Below, one piece after another: positions 19,711 through 31,849 of a stretch of DNA of 64,000 nt. The position numbers and the translations under genes were made by a program. A model generated the notes under the pieces. That model saw only the letters and a list, made by a program, of their open reading frames with translations. It did no database searches and had not been told where the DNA came from. The DNA is from Diphasiastrum complanatum (lineage: Eukaryota; Streptophyta; Lycopodiopsida; Lycopodiales; Lycopodiaceae): NCBI GenBank assembly GCA_029204225.1, contig CM055095.1:44937446-45001445 (forward strand), read 5' to 3'. Positions within the stretch are counted from its first letter, which is position 1. Each line of letters starts with the position of its first letter.

Positions 19711-19719
19711 CCACATGGG

Positions 19720-20794
19720 AAAAATTGGGATTCTCACCTTTTCACATTAACATGCGAATCAATGTCCCGTAATATGTTGAGTTGCCCCTAACATGTTGGC
19801 TTGCATTTTGAAGTCTTCACGACCCTCCACTCTCCACTGTTGATATTATTTTCAATGAAATGCATTTCAATTTTAACCTTTCTAGTTGAAAGTTGATTGC
19901 TTGAAAACAAAATTCTATAGGGCCCTTCAACCTTTTAACATGAAAATTTTCATACTTGTCTTTCAAAACACAAAACCTAAAATAAAATGGAGCAATCTTA
20001 TGTCAAGATTTAAATGGGCCAAAAAATGGGTGGCAAGTGAAAGTTCTAAGCAAAGGGACCTGGTTATTTACTCGAGAACATGGATCATTCTACACATAGA
20101 ATTGCAAGATATCACAAGTATAGTGCACTAGTCGGCAGTCCCTTGACTCGATAATTCGTCGACAGTCGATATATCGACAGTTCACTATTCGGAAGACGTT
20201 TGAACCTAACGGCAAAACTAACGTCTTGAACTGTCGTTATTACTATTGAGTCTTCACGTCCGCTTTACTGTACGAGTAGCCCAAAGGCTGACATGTAACA
20301 GAGCAACTGCATCGTGTACATATACAAAGTTAGATGCACATGTTCATAAATGGACCGATCTATCTGATCAGATGTATCACACTAGCAACACTCTTGATGT
20401 TTTTGTCTAGCACTATCGATCAATTCAAAAATTGATCTTCTAGGCTTGTATACTAATAAGTAGATTTTTTTTACTACAATCTTATGTACATTCGCACATC
20501 TTTAACATACTCTATGTTCTTTAAATCAGTGTATAATTTGTGAATGATTACTATTGTTTCTACTTTCTGATTGTGAATCAAATGTTTGTTACTCTATTTG
20601 TGTGTCTTATCGACTTAGTTAAAAAGCAAAATCACATAAAACTTTTCGATTTTATTAGTCACTTTCCTATTTTCAACGACATCTAGAACCTCAATATGAA
20701 ATTGTTTATAAAAAGAACAATCTACACAATAGTGTTTTCTCATTTTTTTGGGCGGTAGCCTTGCATGTTGTTACAATCAACGTCACAAGTTGCA
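19720..20794. other. Intergenic, no gene seen
   Basis: A short block near 20085-20130 resembles part of the copia E LTR (CATTCTACACA...TTGCAAGATATCACAA; compare 50320-50370) and is probably an LTR scrap. Confidence 0.45.
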
Positions 20795-20866
20795 TGTTTG
20801 GCCGATGTAGACTTGATATTTTTGGTCGATATACACTTGATGTGTTTGGCCGATGTACACTTGATG
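20795..20866. repeat. 24-bp tandem repeat, three units
   Basis: Three units of TGTTTGGCCGATGTACACTTG-type sequence are spaced exactly 24 bases apart, with a partial fourth. Because the unit is a multiple of three, all frames stay open; no protein is implied. Confidence 0.85.
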
Positions 20867-21700
20867 TGTTTCTTCGCACTCTATTTTGTAAACTAAAAAC
20901 CTTGGACGTTTCCTTGATGATGTTGTTTTCTACAACCAAAAATCATACTAGTTCTATGCAAAGCCTACAAATGAAAAGGTAAATGGTTGTATGCTCAAAT
21001 TCACCTGTGTACTAGATGCAGAAGACAACATTGATCGAGAAGATTCTCCTTGTAAGCAATTGTGAAAAAAGTGGATCTTGACTGGATCCAAACTCCCAAA
21101 AGGCTAAGATCTTTGCACAACAAGCTACAAAAGCTAGAAATGGCAAAGCATCATAATGCTACCTTTGATACACATGAACTTGACAAAGCATTCAAGAGAC
21201 AAAAAACTAATAAAAGATACTGATGGCAGCCAAAAATAGTAACAAACAAGGCTCCCAACAGTGGCCTACCACTTCTGGAAACCTCTTAAGATCATACACA
21301 AAAGCTTGAAAACAATACACAAAGCAATGCTCTCAATGGAGGAAGAAACTGTGACAATGATCTATTGATCTCTCTCAACATTACAATAAGTTTCTCCAAC
21401 CTGTTCTCCATGAATTTCAGCCTAATATGGGTGAGAGAGAGATGACTCTCTCTCCTCTCTAGAACTTAGGACCCAATTTTAGGGCACCAGTAGCCTAAAA
21501 TAGCCAATTTTGGCCTATATGTCCAAATATATCTCCAATCCATGAAAGCCCTTGAGTGAATGAATGCCAAAATGATGTGTTTTATGTTCCATTTGACTGA
21601 GCAAAACCTGAACTTGAAATACTTGAAGTATCTCCACAAGATTTGCATACAACCCTTGATCCTACATTGTCAACAATTTGCCAATTTGCAAAATGCTAGA
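20867..21700. other. Intergenic, no gene seen
   Basis: This is AT-rich sequence with short GA/CT-rich patches near 21430-21460. No motif is recognised. Confidence 0.4.
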
Positions 21701-22671
21701 TCATGAATTTTTCTCAAAAGTAAACATATTGACCACTTCAGTATATTTCAAGATTTGAATGAATGCATGTACTTGATCATGAAAACCAGCAATGATAACT
21801 ATTCCATCTCCAAGATCCAAATGATGCAAAACTATGGAACTAGTTTCATTGAATTTTGACAATTCCAACACATTGACATGACAATGTTCATACATGAGAC
21901 TAAACAAGTAAGGTAGAGTAAAAGGACACTTCCTTGCTACTCCAAGAACCTTACTTGAACCTTCAAGAACTTGTAAAAACAGATCCAAAATCACGGCTCC
22001 CCTTTGATGCTTTTGACTAGCTTCCAATTGTTGCTTGCCTCTTGGTGTTGATGAAGCATTTCAAGATCAACATCTTGATCTTCCAATAAATCATCAAGGA
22101 CTTTGCATTTATAAACATCTTCATATCTTAACCTCTGAAGATAATCCCTCTCAAACACATGATTAAGATCCCAGAATATCTCATCATTGCTTGATTTCAA
22201 CCTTTCACTATAGTTAGTGAAAACAATGCCACCATCATAAACCAAAAGATAGATTTCTACAATTCTATCCAACATGAAGTAGAGTAGATGAAGTTGAGTA
22301 TCAAACCTAATCAAACCAGCCCATTTGAGTTCAAATCAAACCTCAATGAGCTCAACAATGCAATCTTCCTTGCCTTGAAGAAATTGCCACTTGAGTCGCT
22401 CCATGTAGTCTTCTTCATCCAACCTTTTGCCATCTTGATCATGCATGAAAATTCCACCAGAATCATAGCATCCTTTGAGTTGATGAATAGATGTAAGATC
22501 CATGCCTTGGATCTTCCCAAGAGTCACTCTTCCTTTGCCCTTTCCTTCACAAGGCTCCCTCTTAATGATCACACCACAAAAGCTAGCAATCTCCCTCTTG
22601 ATAGTTGCATTATAAGAAATGGAAGAATCTCGAACATTAGAAGCCATGAAAAGAATACATAGTACCTTCAA
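21701..22671 (-). other. Unclassified minus-strand open frames (possible decayed element gene)
   Basis: Two frames, roughly 22671-22311 and 22314-21701, read through charged protein-like sequence: MASNVRDSSISYNATIKRE..., GKIQGMDLTSIHQLKG..., LDEEDYMERLKWQFLQGKED, then FERDYLQRLRYEDVYKCK. I find no retroelement, kinase or other motif. The sequence complexity is like coding DNA, and several frame breaks suggest a pseudogene. Confidence 0.35.
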
Positions 22672-22784
22672 TATAAGAATGATTCAAGTAATTTTTCTTG
22701 TCAAACCTGGACTTCTAATCAATGATATAGGTAATGATAATGAACTCTCACTATCATTCACAAAAGCATCATTCAAGGTACATC

Positions 22785-23261
22785 CTACTTTGAACACTTC
22801 ACAATAATCTCTCCCTTTGACTTGATATCTTCCTCACCAAGTCTCATGATAGAACCTTTTGATTTACTTTCTTTATGAATACATGTGACACCACTTTTTG
22901 CACAAATTACTTTCTTGGACTCATCACATAAAAATGCAAAAGAACCTTTTTTTTCAAACATGCTCGAAGCACCATCTTTTTCCAAATGAGTAAATAAGTC
23001 ATCAGCAACAACCATTTCCAAAGAAGAGTTTTCATCACCTCCATTGATGAAGTTAGCTCTCTTCTTACCTTTTCCATTTTTGCACTTGCCATGCAGTTCC
23101 ATTGAAGAGCCACCAAGACTTGGAAATCTATGAGTAGAAGAGTTCAAACATGATACTAATTTAGCACCACATAACTCCATTTGACTAGTAGGTAGCACTA
23201 GTCCATCTTCAAGATCCAATGGATCCAAAACATTGATCATAGATTCACCAAAAGTTTCCAA
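22785..23261 (-). other. Unclassified minus-strand open frame, 158 codons
   Basis: The frame reads METFGESMINVLDPLDLEDG, a lysine-rich GKCKNGKGKKRANF segment, ADDLFTHLEKDGASSMFEKK, then CDESKKVICAKSGVTCIHKE. Four cysteines in the last part could bind metal but do not fit CCHC. It may belong with 21701-22671. No function assigned. Confidence 0.3.
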
Positions 23262-23916
23262 GTTAGCACAACAATAACTATCTCCAAGAAGCTCATTAGA
23301 TCTTCTTGCAAGTCAACCACACTTGACACGTCAAAAATTATATATCGCTCAGAATAAAAAAATGTCAGCATGGGATCAATCAGATATTGAACAGCTAAAT
23401 TTTTATATACAGTTCCTATTGATTGAGATGGGCTTTCAGGAAAGAGAGCCATTGATTTTGTGACATATCTATCCAGATCCTCTATGGTGTGTCTGGGCAT
23501 ATCCAAAGACTGGTCACTATCTAAAGAGTAATCTAGTAAAAAATTTAGACTAGGAGTGACAAGAAGACCCTCTTGAACTTTCAGTGTATCAAGAATCAAT
23601 TGGGTCTGGCCTATCATTTGCTCGGTCTCATCTGATAGTACTAATCTTCTTTTAGACAGAGGTGGAGAAGAGGGGATTCTTCAGCTTCCACCCTAGACGG
23701 CCCAGCCTGATCATGAGTTGGCTGGTCTTCGATTGGCTTGATTTGGCTTTTCTTGGCCTTGGTTCCTGACCTCATTGGCCTTGACTGCTTTCTTTTCCTC
23801 TGATAAGGGGGTCTAACCCTTGGAGCTGGTCGGGGAAGTGGAGGTGACTTGAACACATGCTCGTACTGATTTCTCAGCGTGAACACAAGCTTCATATCTT
23901 TGGGCATTATAGTCAC
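23262..23916 (-). other. Unclassified open frames, proline/arginine-rich then acidic
   Basis: One frame (23916-23641) reads MPKDMKLVFTLRNQYEHVFK, then a PRPAPRVRPPYQRKRKQSRP basic tract. It is followed in another frame (23617-23262) by TEQMIGQTQLILDTLKVQEG and DLDRYVTKSMALFPESPSQS. A short basic region followed by an amphipathic stretch is all that can be said. The next element, copia C, starts at 23987. Confidence 0.3.
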
Positions 23917-23986
23917 CTACTTTGCATGTACAACAGCAAGCACAGTTTCCTCAAAAAATCTAATATGATAATCTTCATAGGCTGTA

Positions 23987-25046
23987 TGATGAGAATTAGA
24001 ATTGCGATTTGGATTTCGCAGTCGCGAAGCTTTCGCGAAGGAACCACGATCCTCTTACGCTTCGGACGGAGTTCAGATGCGATTGTTGGACACCGCCAAT
24101 TGAATCACTCCTACAATCCTCCAGAATGTAGTCAAGCACTGCTGATCTACGTTTATGAAATTAATACAACATTCAACATAGTTTCAACCAAGGTGCGAAA
24201 TTCAAAATCAAACAAGAAAACTCAGACAGACGATTAATAGTAGAAGCATTTGCATTCGGGTTCAGACATAATAATAAAATTAACATGTGCGCAAAGGCTA
24301 CAATATCGTCTATTGATTTTCCTTCTCTGATTCTTAAAGCACTACATGCATATCCACGCAATGCGTTGGCGTGGAGAAACATGGTTCTCTCACGAGTAAT
24401 TGTCTCACTTTACTGGCGGACAGTTGGATCTCTATGGATCCTGATCACAGAGCTCGTCTCGCACGCAGGTGGACTTATTGTCTGTATTTCGTCTTGATTG
24501 CTTACTAGTATCAGACTCCTATGTTACACTATATGTGTATTATGTTGATCTAGATGTCAAGTATCATCCAGCAAGTATGGTCGCTCTATGTAAATCTAAG
24601 ATTAGAGTGATTAAGCATCTACAACTAATCAGGGAATTGCAAGAGTGGCAGATTAGCCACGACCTAAAATGTATCTGCTGATGTCATGCCATCAGATCAA
24701 ATATTTGTACTTTTGGGTACTTACATGATCTCACTGGTACTCTTTGGAGCGTGGAGGACAGGAGAAGGTTTTATTTCCGTTGTTGGTTTCATTTTGGTCA
24801 TTTGCCTTCTCTCGTACTGGACCACAAATATTCTCGTTCATGAATCTTTTGTGTTTGCAAACTGTTCATCTTTGTCTGCTTTGACTTTCATGTTCGCAAA
24901 CCGTTCATCTTCGTTTCCTTTGACTTTCATGTTCACAAAACTTTTCATGCTTCGTGTCTCCAGATCTTCGAGTTCGCGAATGTCTTCGTTGGGTTGAGGG
25001 CTGAAAGCTAGCAAGGCTTTATAATTAGAAACGTTTCGTTTCTTCA
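23987..25046 (-). repeat. Copia C LTR (3' copy), 1060 bp
   Basis: It starts TGATGAGAATT and ends TTTCTTCA on the plus strand, the same termini as the right LTR of copia D. The complement of the sequence next to it (GAGAGGGAGC) is the polypurine tract. The RNase H frame runs on into this LTR. Confidence 0.85.
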
Positions 25047-26649
25047 GCTCCCTCTCAAAGCATGATAGCTTTACAATCTCGAGACTGCTCCTTTGTCTCT
25101 CAAAGAGTCCTTTGTCCAGGGCTTTAGTGAAGATGTTAGCAACCATGTCTCTCATTCCGATGAAGGTGGTCTGCAGCATCTTCTTCTCAATTAAATCCCT
25201 GATCAAGTGGTACTTGATTGCAATGTGCTTCATTCTAGAATGGAGGTGTATTGTAGAGGTGTTGTCCATCTGCAAGACCAGGGGCTCATTTCTTATTTTT
25301 CCCAATTTGTCTAGGAACTGTCTTAGCCAGATTATTTTGTTGGCCATCTTTGTTGCTGCAACATATTCTGCTTTGCAGGATGACTGGGCTACAACGGTCT
25401 TCTTCTTGTTGACCCAGAGAACTGCTGCTCCTGATGCGATGGTGCATCCTCCCGAGACACTTTTACAGTCGTCCTTGAGAGATGCCCCGTCGCTGTAGGA
25501 AAGTATCTTGAAATCTGCACCACGACAATAACACAAGCCATGATCCCTCGTTAATTGAAGATATTGCAAAATTTGTTTTGCAATCTTCCAATGTGTCTAG
25601 CCTAGATTCGTGTAGAATTGGCTCATTCCGAATACTGCATAAGCAATATCAGGACGTGTGTTGTTAGCAAGGTACATCAGTGATCTTATCAGCTTCCTGT
25701 AAGGTGTGAGCTGCATCTGTTCTCTCTCTTCCTTAGCCTTTGGATAATCATCATTCATCAGCACCATCCTTGCAAGCATTGGAGTGTTCGCTCCTTTGCA
25801 GTTCAGCATCCCAAAGTCCTCTAGGATCTTCTGGGTGTATCTGGACTGGTGAAGGTATAACTTACCTCCCTCGTAGTCCCTTTCAATTTTCATGCCTAGG
25901 TAACACCTGGCTTCTCCCAGATCCACGATCTCGAAATGTTTCGAGATGTCTGCCTTTACTTCAACAATTAGCTGCTCACTTCTGCAAAGTATCATAGTGT
26001 CATCCACATACACAGCCACAATGATGATCCCATCTATAACTCTGACATATACATTGGAATAAGCCAACAGAGGCTTGAATCCTAATGATTTCAGGGCTTG
26101 ATCTTTCTTCTTGTACCATTGTCGGGCTGATTGTTTCAGACCGTAGATGCTTCTATGCATTCTGCATTCATAGTCAGGAAGTGAATTCGAGACATATCCT
26201 GGGGGTTGGTCCATGTAGACCTCTTCATCTAATTCGCCATGCAAGAAGGCTATCTTCTCGTCCACAATGTGGATCCTGAGGTCATAAGCTGTTGCATATG
26301 CAAATAACAAACGTAGGGACGAATGTTTGATGATAGGAGAGAAGGTTTTAGAGTAGTAAATACCATATCTCTGAGAGAAACCTTTCGCTACCAGTCTTGC
26401 CTTGTATTTCGTGATGTTCCCATCTGGTCCGTATTTGAGCTTGAAGACCCATTTGCATTTGACAGTCTTGCGCTTATGTGGTAATGGCTCCAACGTCCAT
26501 ACTTGGTTCTTCCTCATGGACTCCATCTCTTCGTTCAGGGCCTGGATCCATCTATCCTTTTCTGGACCTTCAATCATCTCCTCAAAAGTCTGTGATTTGC
26601 CACTGAACCTGCAGAAATCTTCTGATGTGGAAGTTGAGCTGCTTGGCAC
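24838..26649 (-). pseudogene. Copia C reverse transcriptase and RNase H
   Basis: The 350-codon RT frame (26649-25597) is nearly clean: [43 protein letters not shown], then VAVYVDDTMIL with the catalytic YVDD, and SRYTQKILEDFGML. A frame break near 25590 separates RNase H (25569-24838): LSYSDGASLKDDC, KKKTVVAQSSCKAEYVA, ALVLQMDN-type block and MVANIFTKALDKGLF. The RT itself looks well preserved, but the element lacks everything upstream. Confidence 0.88.
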
Positions 26650-27272
26650 ATATCTTGCTAGCGCTCTTTGTGGTCTTGTCGACCTTATGGGAGATCCTCC
26701 TGGAACAGCTATGTCTTTGTCCTTGTCTGCTCTGCTTGGTCCGGAACCATTTTGGTTTACAGGAACCGCGGCAGCAGGTTGCCTCTCAAATCTTTCTTCG
26801 TCAGATTCATTGTTTGAATGGGAGACGACTCAAAAATCTTCGTTTTCGTGTTCGTACTTTGCTCCCTCTGTCGTTGGCGGCAGGTCATAGTATTGTCTCT
26901 CTAGAACTTTATAACTGACAGGATCGTCATTGGCCATTGTCCTGCTCTCATCGAATCTGACATCTCTCATTGTTTTCACAGTGTTCGTGTCTGGCATGTA
27001 GACTCTGTAGTATGACAAGTTGTTGTCATAACCTACCAAGAATCCTTACTCGACTTTCTCATCAAGCTTCTTTCGAAGTTTATCAAGAATATGTGCATAA
27101 GCTGCACAGCCAAAGATTTTGACGTGAGACAGGTTGGGCTTTCTACCCCACCATAGCTCATGTGGTGTCGTGTGAGGAACACCAGACTTGTCTGTTTAGT
27201 TCTAGATGTATGCGGTTGTAGCTACTGCTTCAGCCCACAGTGCCCTTGGAGCTTTCGAGTAGGCCATCATGT
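26650..27272 (-). pseudogene. Copia C integrase C-terminal part and linker
   Basis: Minus-strand frames give KAPRALWAEAVATTAYI, HTTPHELWWGRKPNLSHVK, FGCAAYAHILDKL, GFLVGYDNNLSYYRVYMPDT and the low-complexity linker up to RPQRALARYVPSSSTS. Stops occur at about 27045 and 26832. The break at 27272 falls in the integrase core after the catalytic glutamate region. Confidence 0.85.
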
Positions 27273-28690
27273 TTTTAAAAATGACAAATGAGTATTAATT
27301 ATGTTGTGATTTGATACAAGACAAGAAGATGATTTGATATCATTGTTTTCCAATTATAGATGAGATTAAATATGACCTTAGTTACTCGAAAATGTCTCGC
27401 CACTATCATAATGACACTTGCATGTGCTTCTTTTCTTCATGAATTAGACAAGGTCATTTCGTTCAAGCACATTGATATTGGTGAGGTATCTGAATGTTTC
27501 AGTGATAAATATATTTGTGGATCTTACTAAATTTGTGTGTACATCACTTTTAATTATATATTTTGATAAGTGTATTTTGTCAATATCACATGCGTAAGTA
27601 AGATTTAAAATTCTTATTTAAAAAATGCAGATAAAATGCAATCATTGATTTGCGAATACGTCTTCTGTTGAGGATGAATACAGCTTTGTTGTTTTATTTT
27701 CTACGATTGTTTAAAGCACGACGCCTCCACAAGATAGCAAAAAGCTAAAGAAGAGACAATATTATTACAAAATGAAATCAGGAAAAAGAGCACAAATGCT
27801 TGATCAACGACTTAAGCAGAATGCCATCGTCATCAAGTTCTGGTGCCCTTGTGTCTTAATTTAAGTTTTAATTTTCATGAATGAAAATCTTATATGTTAA
27901 TTGTTGAATAATTGTTTCCCATGTTTGAACGGACTATGAATCGTCGTCTAGCTCTAGTGACAATGACAACAGTGACTCCATATCCAAAACAAAATTGGCA
28001 TATGATGGGCCACACATAAATCAACTACCACGTCGTGAGCATATGTGATTGAGAGCCATGATGAAAATAGCTGAACAACAACGTGCCAAAACAAATCAGC
28101 CTCGACCTACTTCTTCTTCTTCTTCAGAATCAAGATCAAGTGCTAAAAATAATTTTTGTATTCAAGATGAAGTTGAAATCATGAACAACCTCATAAATAA
28201 TGTCTATGAGCATCATGATGTGGAAGAACGCACTGAACATGATAATGACTCATTTATTAGTGCCGAGAAAAAAAGATTGAGAGAAGAATCAAACACACCA
28301 TTATATCCTAGAGCAAAGACATCTTTGGTCGCTTCGTTGCTATATTGAACCTCCAAGCAAAATATAATGGAGTGAGAAATTTCTAAGTAATTAGGACTTA
28401 GAAATTTTATCTTTTCTGAAGCATAATGAGCACTTATAAATTTTTTCGATCAGTCAAAAATTGCCATGTGGCAGCCTGACACCTGATGCCTGAGGCACAG
28501 GCTAGAAAGCACACTAAATTGTTTTTGTAAAAAATAGATGAGTATTCTGCTCTTTAATCTGTTCATAAAATGGGCAAAATAGTCACCCAGTATTGATTAC
28601 TATGTAGAGAAAAAAATAGGGCCTTTTCTAAGAAAGACATTTGAAATGTGTGAGCAGGAAGACAAATCCAAAACCATTTGAGAGTCACAT
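27273..28690 (+). other. Non-transposon stretch with a possible coding fragment at 28049-28348
   Basis: On the plus strand 27945-28348 reads a serine/acidic stretch, one TGA at 28049 minus three bases, then KIAEQQRAKTNQPRP, SSSSSESRSS, DEVEIMNNLINNVYEHHDVE and AEKKRLREESNTPLYPRAK. The composition is protein-like but no family is recognised. The rest of the stretch shows nothing. Confidence 0.3.
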
Positions 28691-29335
28691 TGTGAGTGCA
28701 AAGGGGGGAGGGGCTGGGAGTTACTCGGGCCCGGGGATGGGCGAGGGCGATCCCTAATGGATTATGGACATCGGCCAAGCTGAGGCGCTGATGGATGGAT
28801 GCATGAGAGGCCAGGCCTGAGGCGGAGGCCTTGCCCTTGAGGCTTGTATATGCACCCCAGGTGTAGGCAAGGCCTGGCAGCACCCTGATGGGATGCAAGC
28901 CGAGGCTGGTCGCTGGAGCCATCCTCAATCCGTAATGTCAGGTCTTCGATTTTTCTTTGTGTTTTTGATGCACCTCCAGAATTGGAATTTTCTTGTGAGG
29001 TGGAATTTGCTTGCATTGATCCGGAATTCTCATCTTGCAGTAAAGGCATCATCAATTCTATCCAGAATCTATTAGAGATTAAAATCTCAGACATGTCATT
29101 AAGCAAGGGAAGCCCAGAATCCCTCGGGCATTCCGTGTAGGTCGGTCCCTACCCTCAGGCAAGGGTCCTCCCAGCACCGAAGGCACTCGGGGTAGGCCCC
29201 CCCCCAACTAACTCCTAGATCTTCGTGCAAAGGCGCTAATGGAATGGATGCACAAGCTTGAGGCTTGCAAGCCAGGTGCAGGGAGCACCCTGACGGCATG
29301 TAAGCGGAGGCTTGGAGCCGGATCCTTTGTAAGAT
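28690..29335. repeat. Two related GC-rich repeat copies flanking an AT-richer core
   Basis: Copy 1 (about 28775-28920) and copy 2 (about 29233-29325) share GCGCT-ATGG-TGGATGCA, TTGAGGCTTG, CCAGGTG, AGCACCCTGA and GCAAGC/GTAAGC...GAGGCT...GGAGCC blocks in the same order. Between them, 28925-29100 reads on the minus strand as DENSGSMQANSTSQENSNSG...RKIEDLTLRIEDGSS, of unknown origin. GC content is clearly higher than in the neighbours. Confidence 0.6.
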
Positions 29336-29340
29336 GCAAG

Positions 29341-30509
29341 ATGAGTGAAAAATTTCATTGAACTAGCCATATGAGAACTAGCTCCACTATCTATGCACCA
29401 TGGATTTTCACTCCACTATCTATGCACCATGGATTTTCACTTTCCAAGCTAGAAGAAGAGTACATTGACATCATAAGAGATTCTTCCTTGTCACTCCCCT
29501 CTACCTCACTTTCACCCTCTTTAGTAAAATTAGCTTGCTTGAAGAACTTTTTCTTCTTGAAACAATTAGAAGAAAAATGCCCCTTCTTACCACAAAAGAA
29601 CCACTTCATCTTGGATTTGCCACATGTTGACGGTCATGATGAATTCTCATCATCCTCCTCCTTGGTTTTGTCCTTCTTGGAATGTGCCTTCAATTTGCCA
29701 TTGCCTTTTCCATGAGAGAAGAAAGCATTCTCCTCATCTACATTCTTGATTTGTCCCATCCTAGTAAGCTTGCGCTCAAGCCTACTCTCCTTGGCCACCA
29801 AGACTCCTTGTAGACTCTCCATGGATGGTAGCTCTCATTTGGATTGCATGAGACTGAACAAGGTTAGCAAATTCATCACTAAGGCCATTCAACACCACTT
29901 GGACAAGCTCCTTTTGATTAATGGAATCACCAATACATGCAAGCTCCCTATTATAGTCTTTGACCCTCATAACATAATTTTGAGCACTCTCATCACTCTT
30001 TTGACAACTTTGAAGTATTTTGTTTATAAGAGTGAGGAGTCTAGAAGTGTTTTTAGACTCATAAATTGCTTGCAAAGTATCAAAAGCCTCCTTGGCCGCA
30101 CTACATGCTCCAATCTCTCTCAAGAGTTCATTGGACACATTCAATTTGATGCAATACCTTGCCCTCTTCTTGAACCTTATAGATTCTTGGAGCACTTGAG
30201 GCTCCTCTTCAATGCCAAGGACTATATCCATAATGTCTTGAAGCACCAAATTGGATTCCATCCTAACTTTCCAAATAGAATAGTTGGAGGAATTCAACCT
30301 TTCACTTGCCTCCAATAGCAACCCTCCTATTGAAGCCATGATGAGACAAATGAAGATGTACACAAAGTATTAACTTGTGAAATGATTCTAAAAAGTGACT
30401 GGGATTTTTGAAAGCAAGTTTAAACAAATCAAAGATCTAGCAAGATCTCAATCACAAATCCTAGAATCAATCTTCACTGAAAATTTTTCCTTGTAGACAA
30501 AGTACACAC
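29341..30509 (-). pseudogene. Copia F gag and protease (3' truncated)
   Basis: The gag start MASIGGLLLEASERLNSSNYSIWKVRM is near 30339. Capsid blocks LQAIYESKNTSRLLTL, VQVVLNGLSDEFANLVQ and ESLQGVLVAKESRLERK follow across one frame break at about 29822. The knuckle is FFCGKKGHFSSNCFKKK near 29555-29600 and the protease start WCIDSG near 29395-29440. A 29-bp tandem duplication then breaks the frame. Sequence similarity ends at 29341. The leader on the other side is interrupted by copia G. Confidence 0.85.
29383..29440. repeat. 29-bp tandem duplication in copia F protease
   Basis: TCCACTATCTATGCACCATG plus nine more bases is repeated exactly, head to tail (29383-29411, 29412-29440). It lies in the codons for the D-S-G active site and shifts the frame. 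Confidence 0.93.
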
Positions 30510-30514
30510 GTGTG

Positions 30515-31694
30515 TGTTGCATTTTTCTCCTCTAGTCTCCTGAATCCTATTGTAATCTGCCTCCATTCATGCTGCTGTATTTTACTTAAGTTGTTGCACA
30601 ATCTGCATATTTACATGTAAAATAAGACAAGTGAATAAAACACGATTGTCTGTATAAATACAAGTAAATTTCCACAGGCGAAAAAGGCAAAAGAGACGAC
30701 AGTGTGTTTTTACACGTGATTTGTGACAGGCAAAAAAGACGACATTGCCCTACAAATGCTAAAGGTGCCCTTATAGAAAAAGCGAAGGCACCCTGTAAAT
30801 CAATTTTTAAGGCATTTGTCAGAGTGTCACATTTCTCGCATTTTCACCAACGTTAATTTCAGCGAAGGCTGACGTTGTGGCCTTCTCACGCTCATTCCAT
30901 GCAACTGTGCAACCAGATTTGACAACGACAGCAACCACCCATGATCTCCCATAGACAACACATCCACTTTGTACTTTCTTCATCTGCACACCTGTAACAT
31001 TATGTATATATATTGGATACCATCTGCGTATTTAGTGTGACACTGTGTGAAAAATATAGCGTGTATTAGAAGCTTATCAGAGATAGACGAAGTAAATGCT
31101 TTCGCGCATCAACTCTTTCTTCCAGATATATTGGCAGTAATAAGTTTATCACTTTTTACAGATTGTGTGATTAGCTTTGTGAAGAATGCGTTTCGTCTGC
31201 TATTGTCTTGTGCTCACCTGCATTATTGACATGTATATTTCGCTATACTTAATCTGATTATAGCTCTGTTGTTCTGCGTTCAGATTTGTGTCAATATTGC
31301 AATGCTTTTCTACATTCTATTTGATTTTCTTATTGCTTAATCTCGTAGTCTACTCTTAGTAAATTATTATTAGTCTAGTTGTTCGCAACTAATATTTAGT
31401 CTTACGTTTCGCGACTAATTATCAGTCTACTCAGTCCAGTTGTTCGTGACAAATTATCTTTCTGATGTTTTGATGCTTAATGTTTGGCTATGTAATCAGA
31501 TCGAACGTGATTTCTACCACTAATGTTCTGTTCTAGTCTGATAGGCGTAGTCATGCTTAAGAAAAGAGTTATTCTGCTGCGCACGAACACTTTCCATTCG
31601 AGTTCGCTTCTCTTCGAGTTTCGAGTTCGTTTCTTTTCATGTTCATTTTTACTTTCTAGCTATTTTTCATTTCTCACACCCCTCTTTCCCAACA
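30515..31694 (+). repeat. Copia G 5' LTR
   Basis: It starts TGTTGCATTTTTCTCC and ends TTTCCCAACA. Near its end lie several AGTCTA..TTCGCGACTAAT-type subrepeats (31365-31460). Small open frames inside are LTR sequence, not genes. Confidence 0.93.
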
Positions 31695-31709
31695 TGGTAT
31701 CAAATTATT
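31695..31709 (+). promoter_or_regulatory. Copia G primer-binding site
   Basis: TGGTATCAAATTATT immediately follows the LTR. The first eight bases match the tRNA-iMet-type site; the rest has drifted. Confidence 0.8.
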
Positions 31710-31849
31710 TTCCATAGCCTGATAAGCTTCAACAGTAAAAAGACTCTACTAGCCAATAGAGTAATTGTCTTCTTGTTCTGTAATTTAGCACCAAATTTTC
31801 ATACTTAAGTCACTGATAGTTTTTCCTATCACCTAGACTAATCTTTCAC

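Larger units (their letters stand above)
23987..27272 (-). mobile_element. Copia element C, 5'-truncated (same family as D)
   Basis: One LTR (23987-25046), polypurine tract (25047-25060), RNase H, reverse transcriptase and the end of integrase are present. Sequence homology with copia D stops abruptly at 27272, inside integrase at the MMAYSKAPRALWAEAV block, so gag, protease, most of integrase and the 5' LTR are missing. Confidence 0.88.

Noticed and set aside
31047-31229. Small open frame repeated at 36219-36488
   Set aside because: Both copies lie in the LTRs of copia G; similarity is LTR duplication, not a gene pair.
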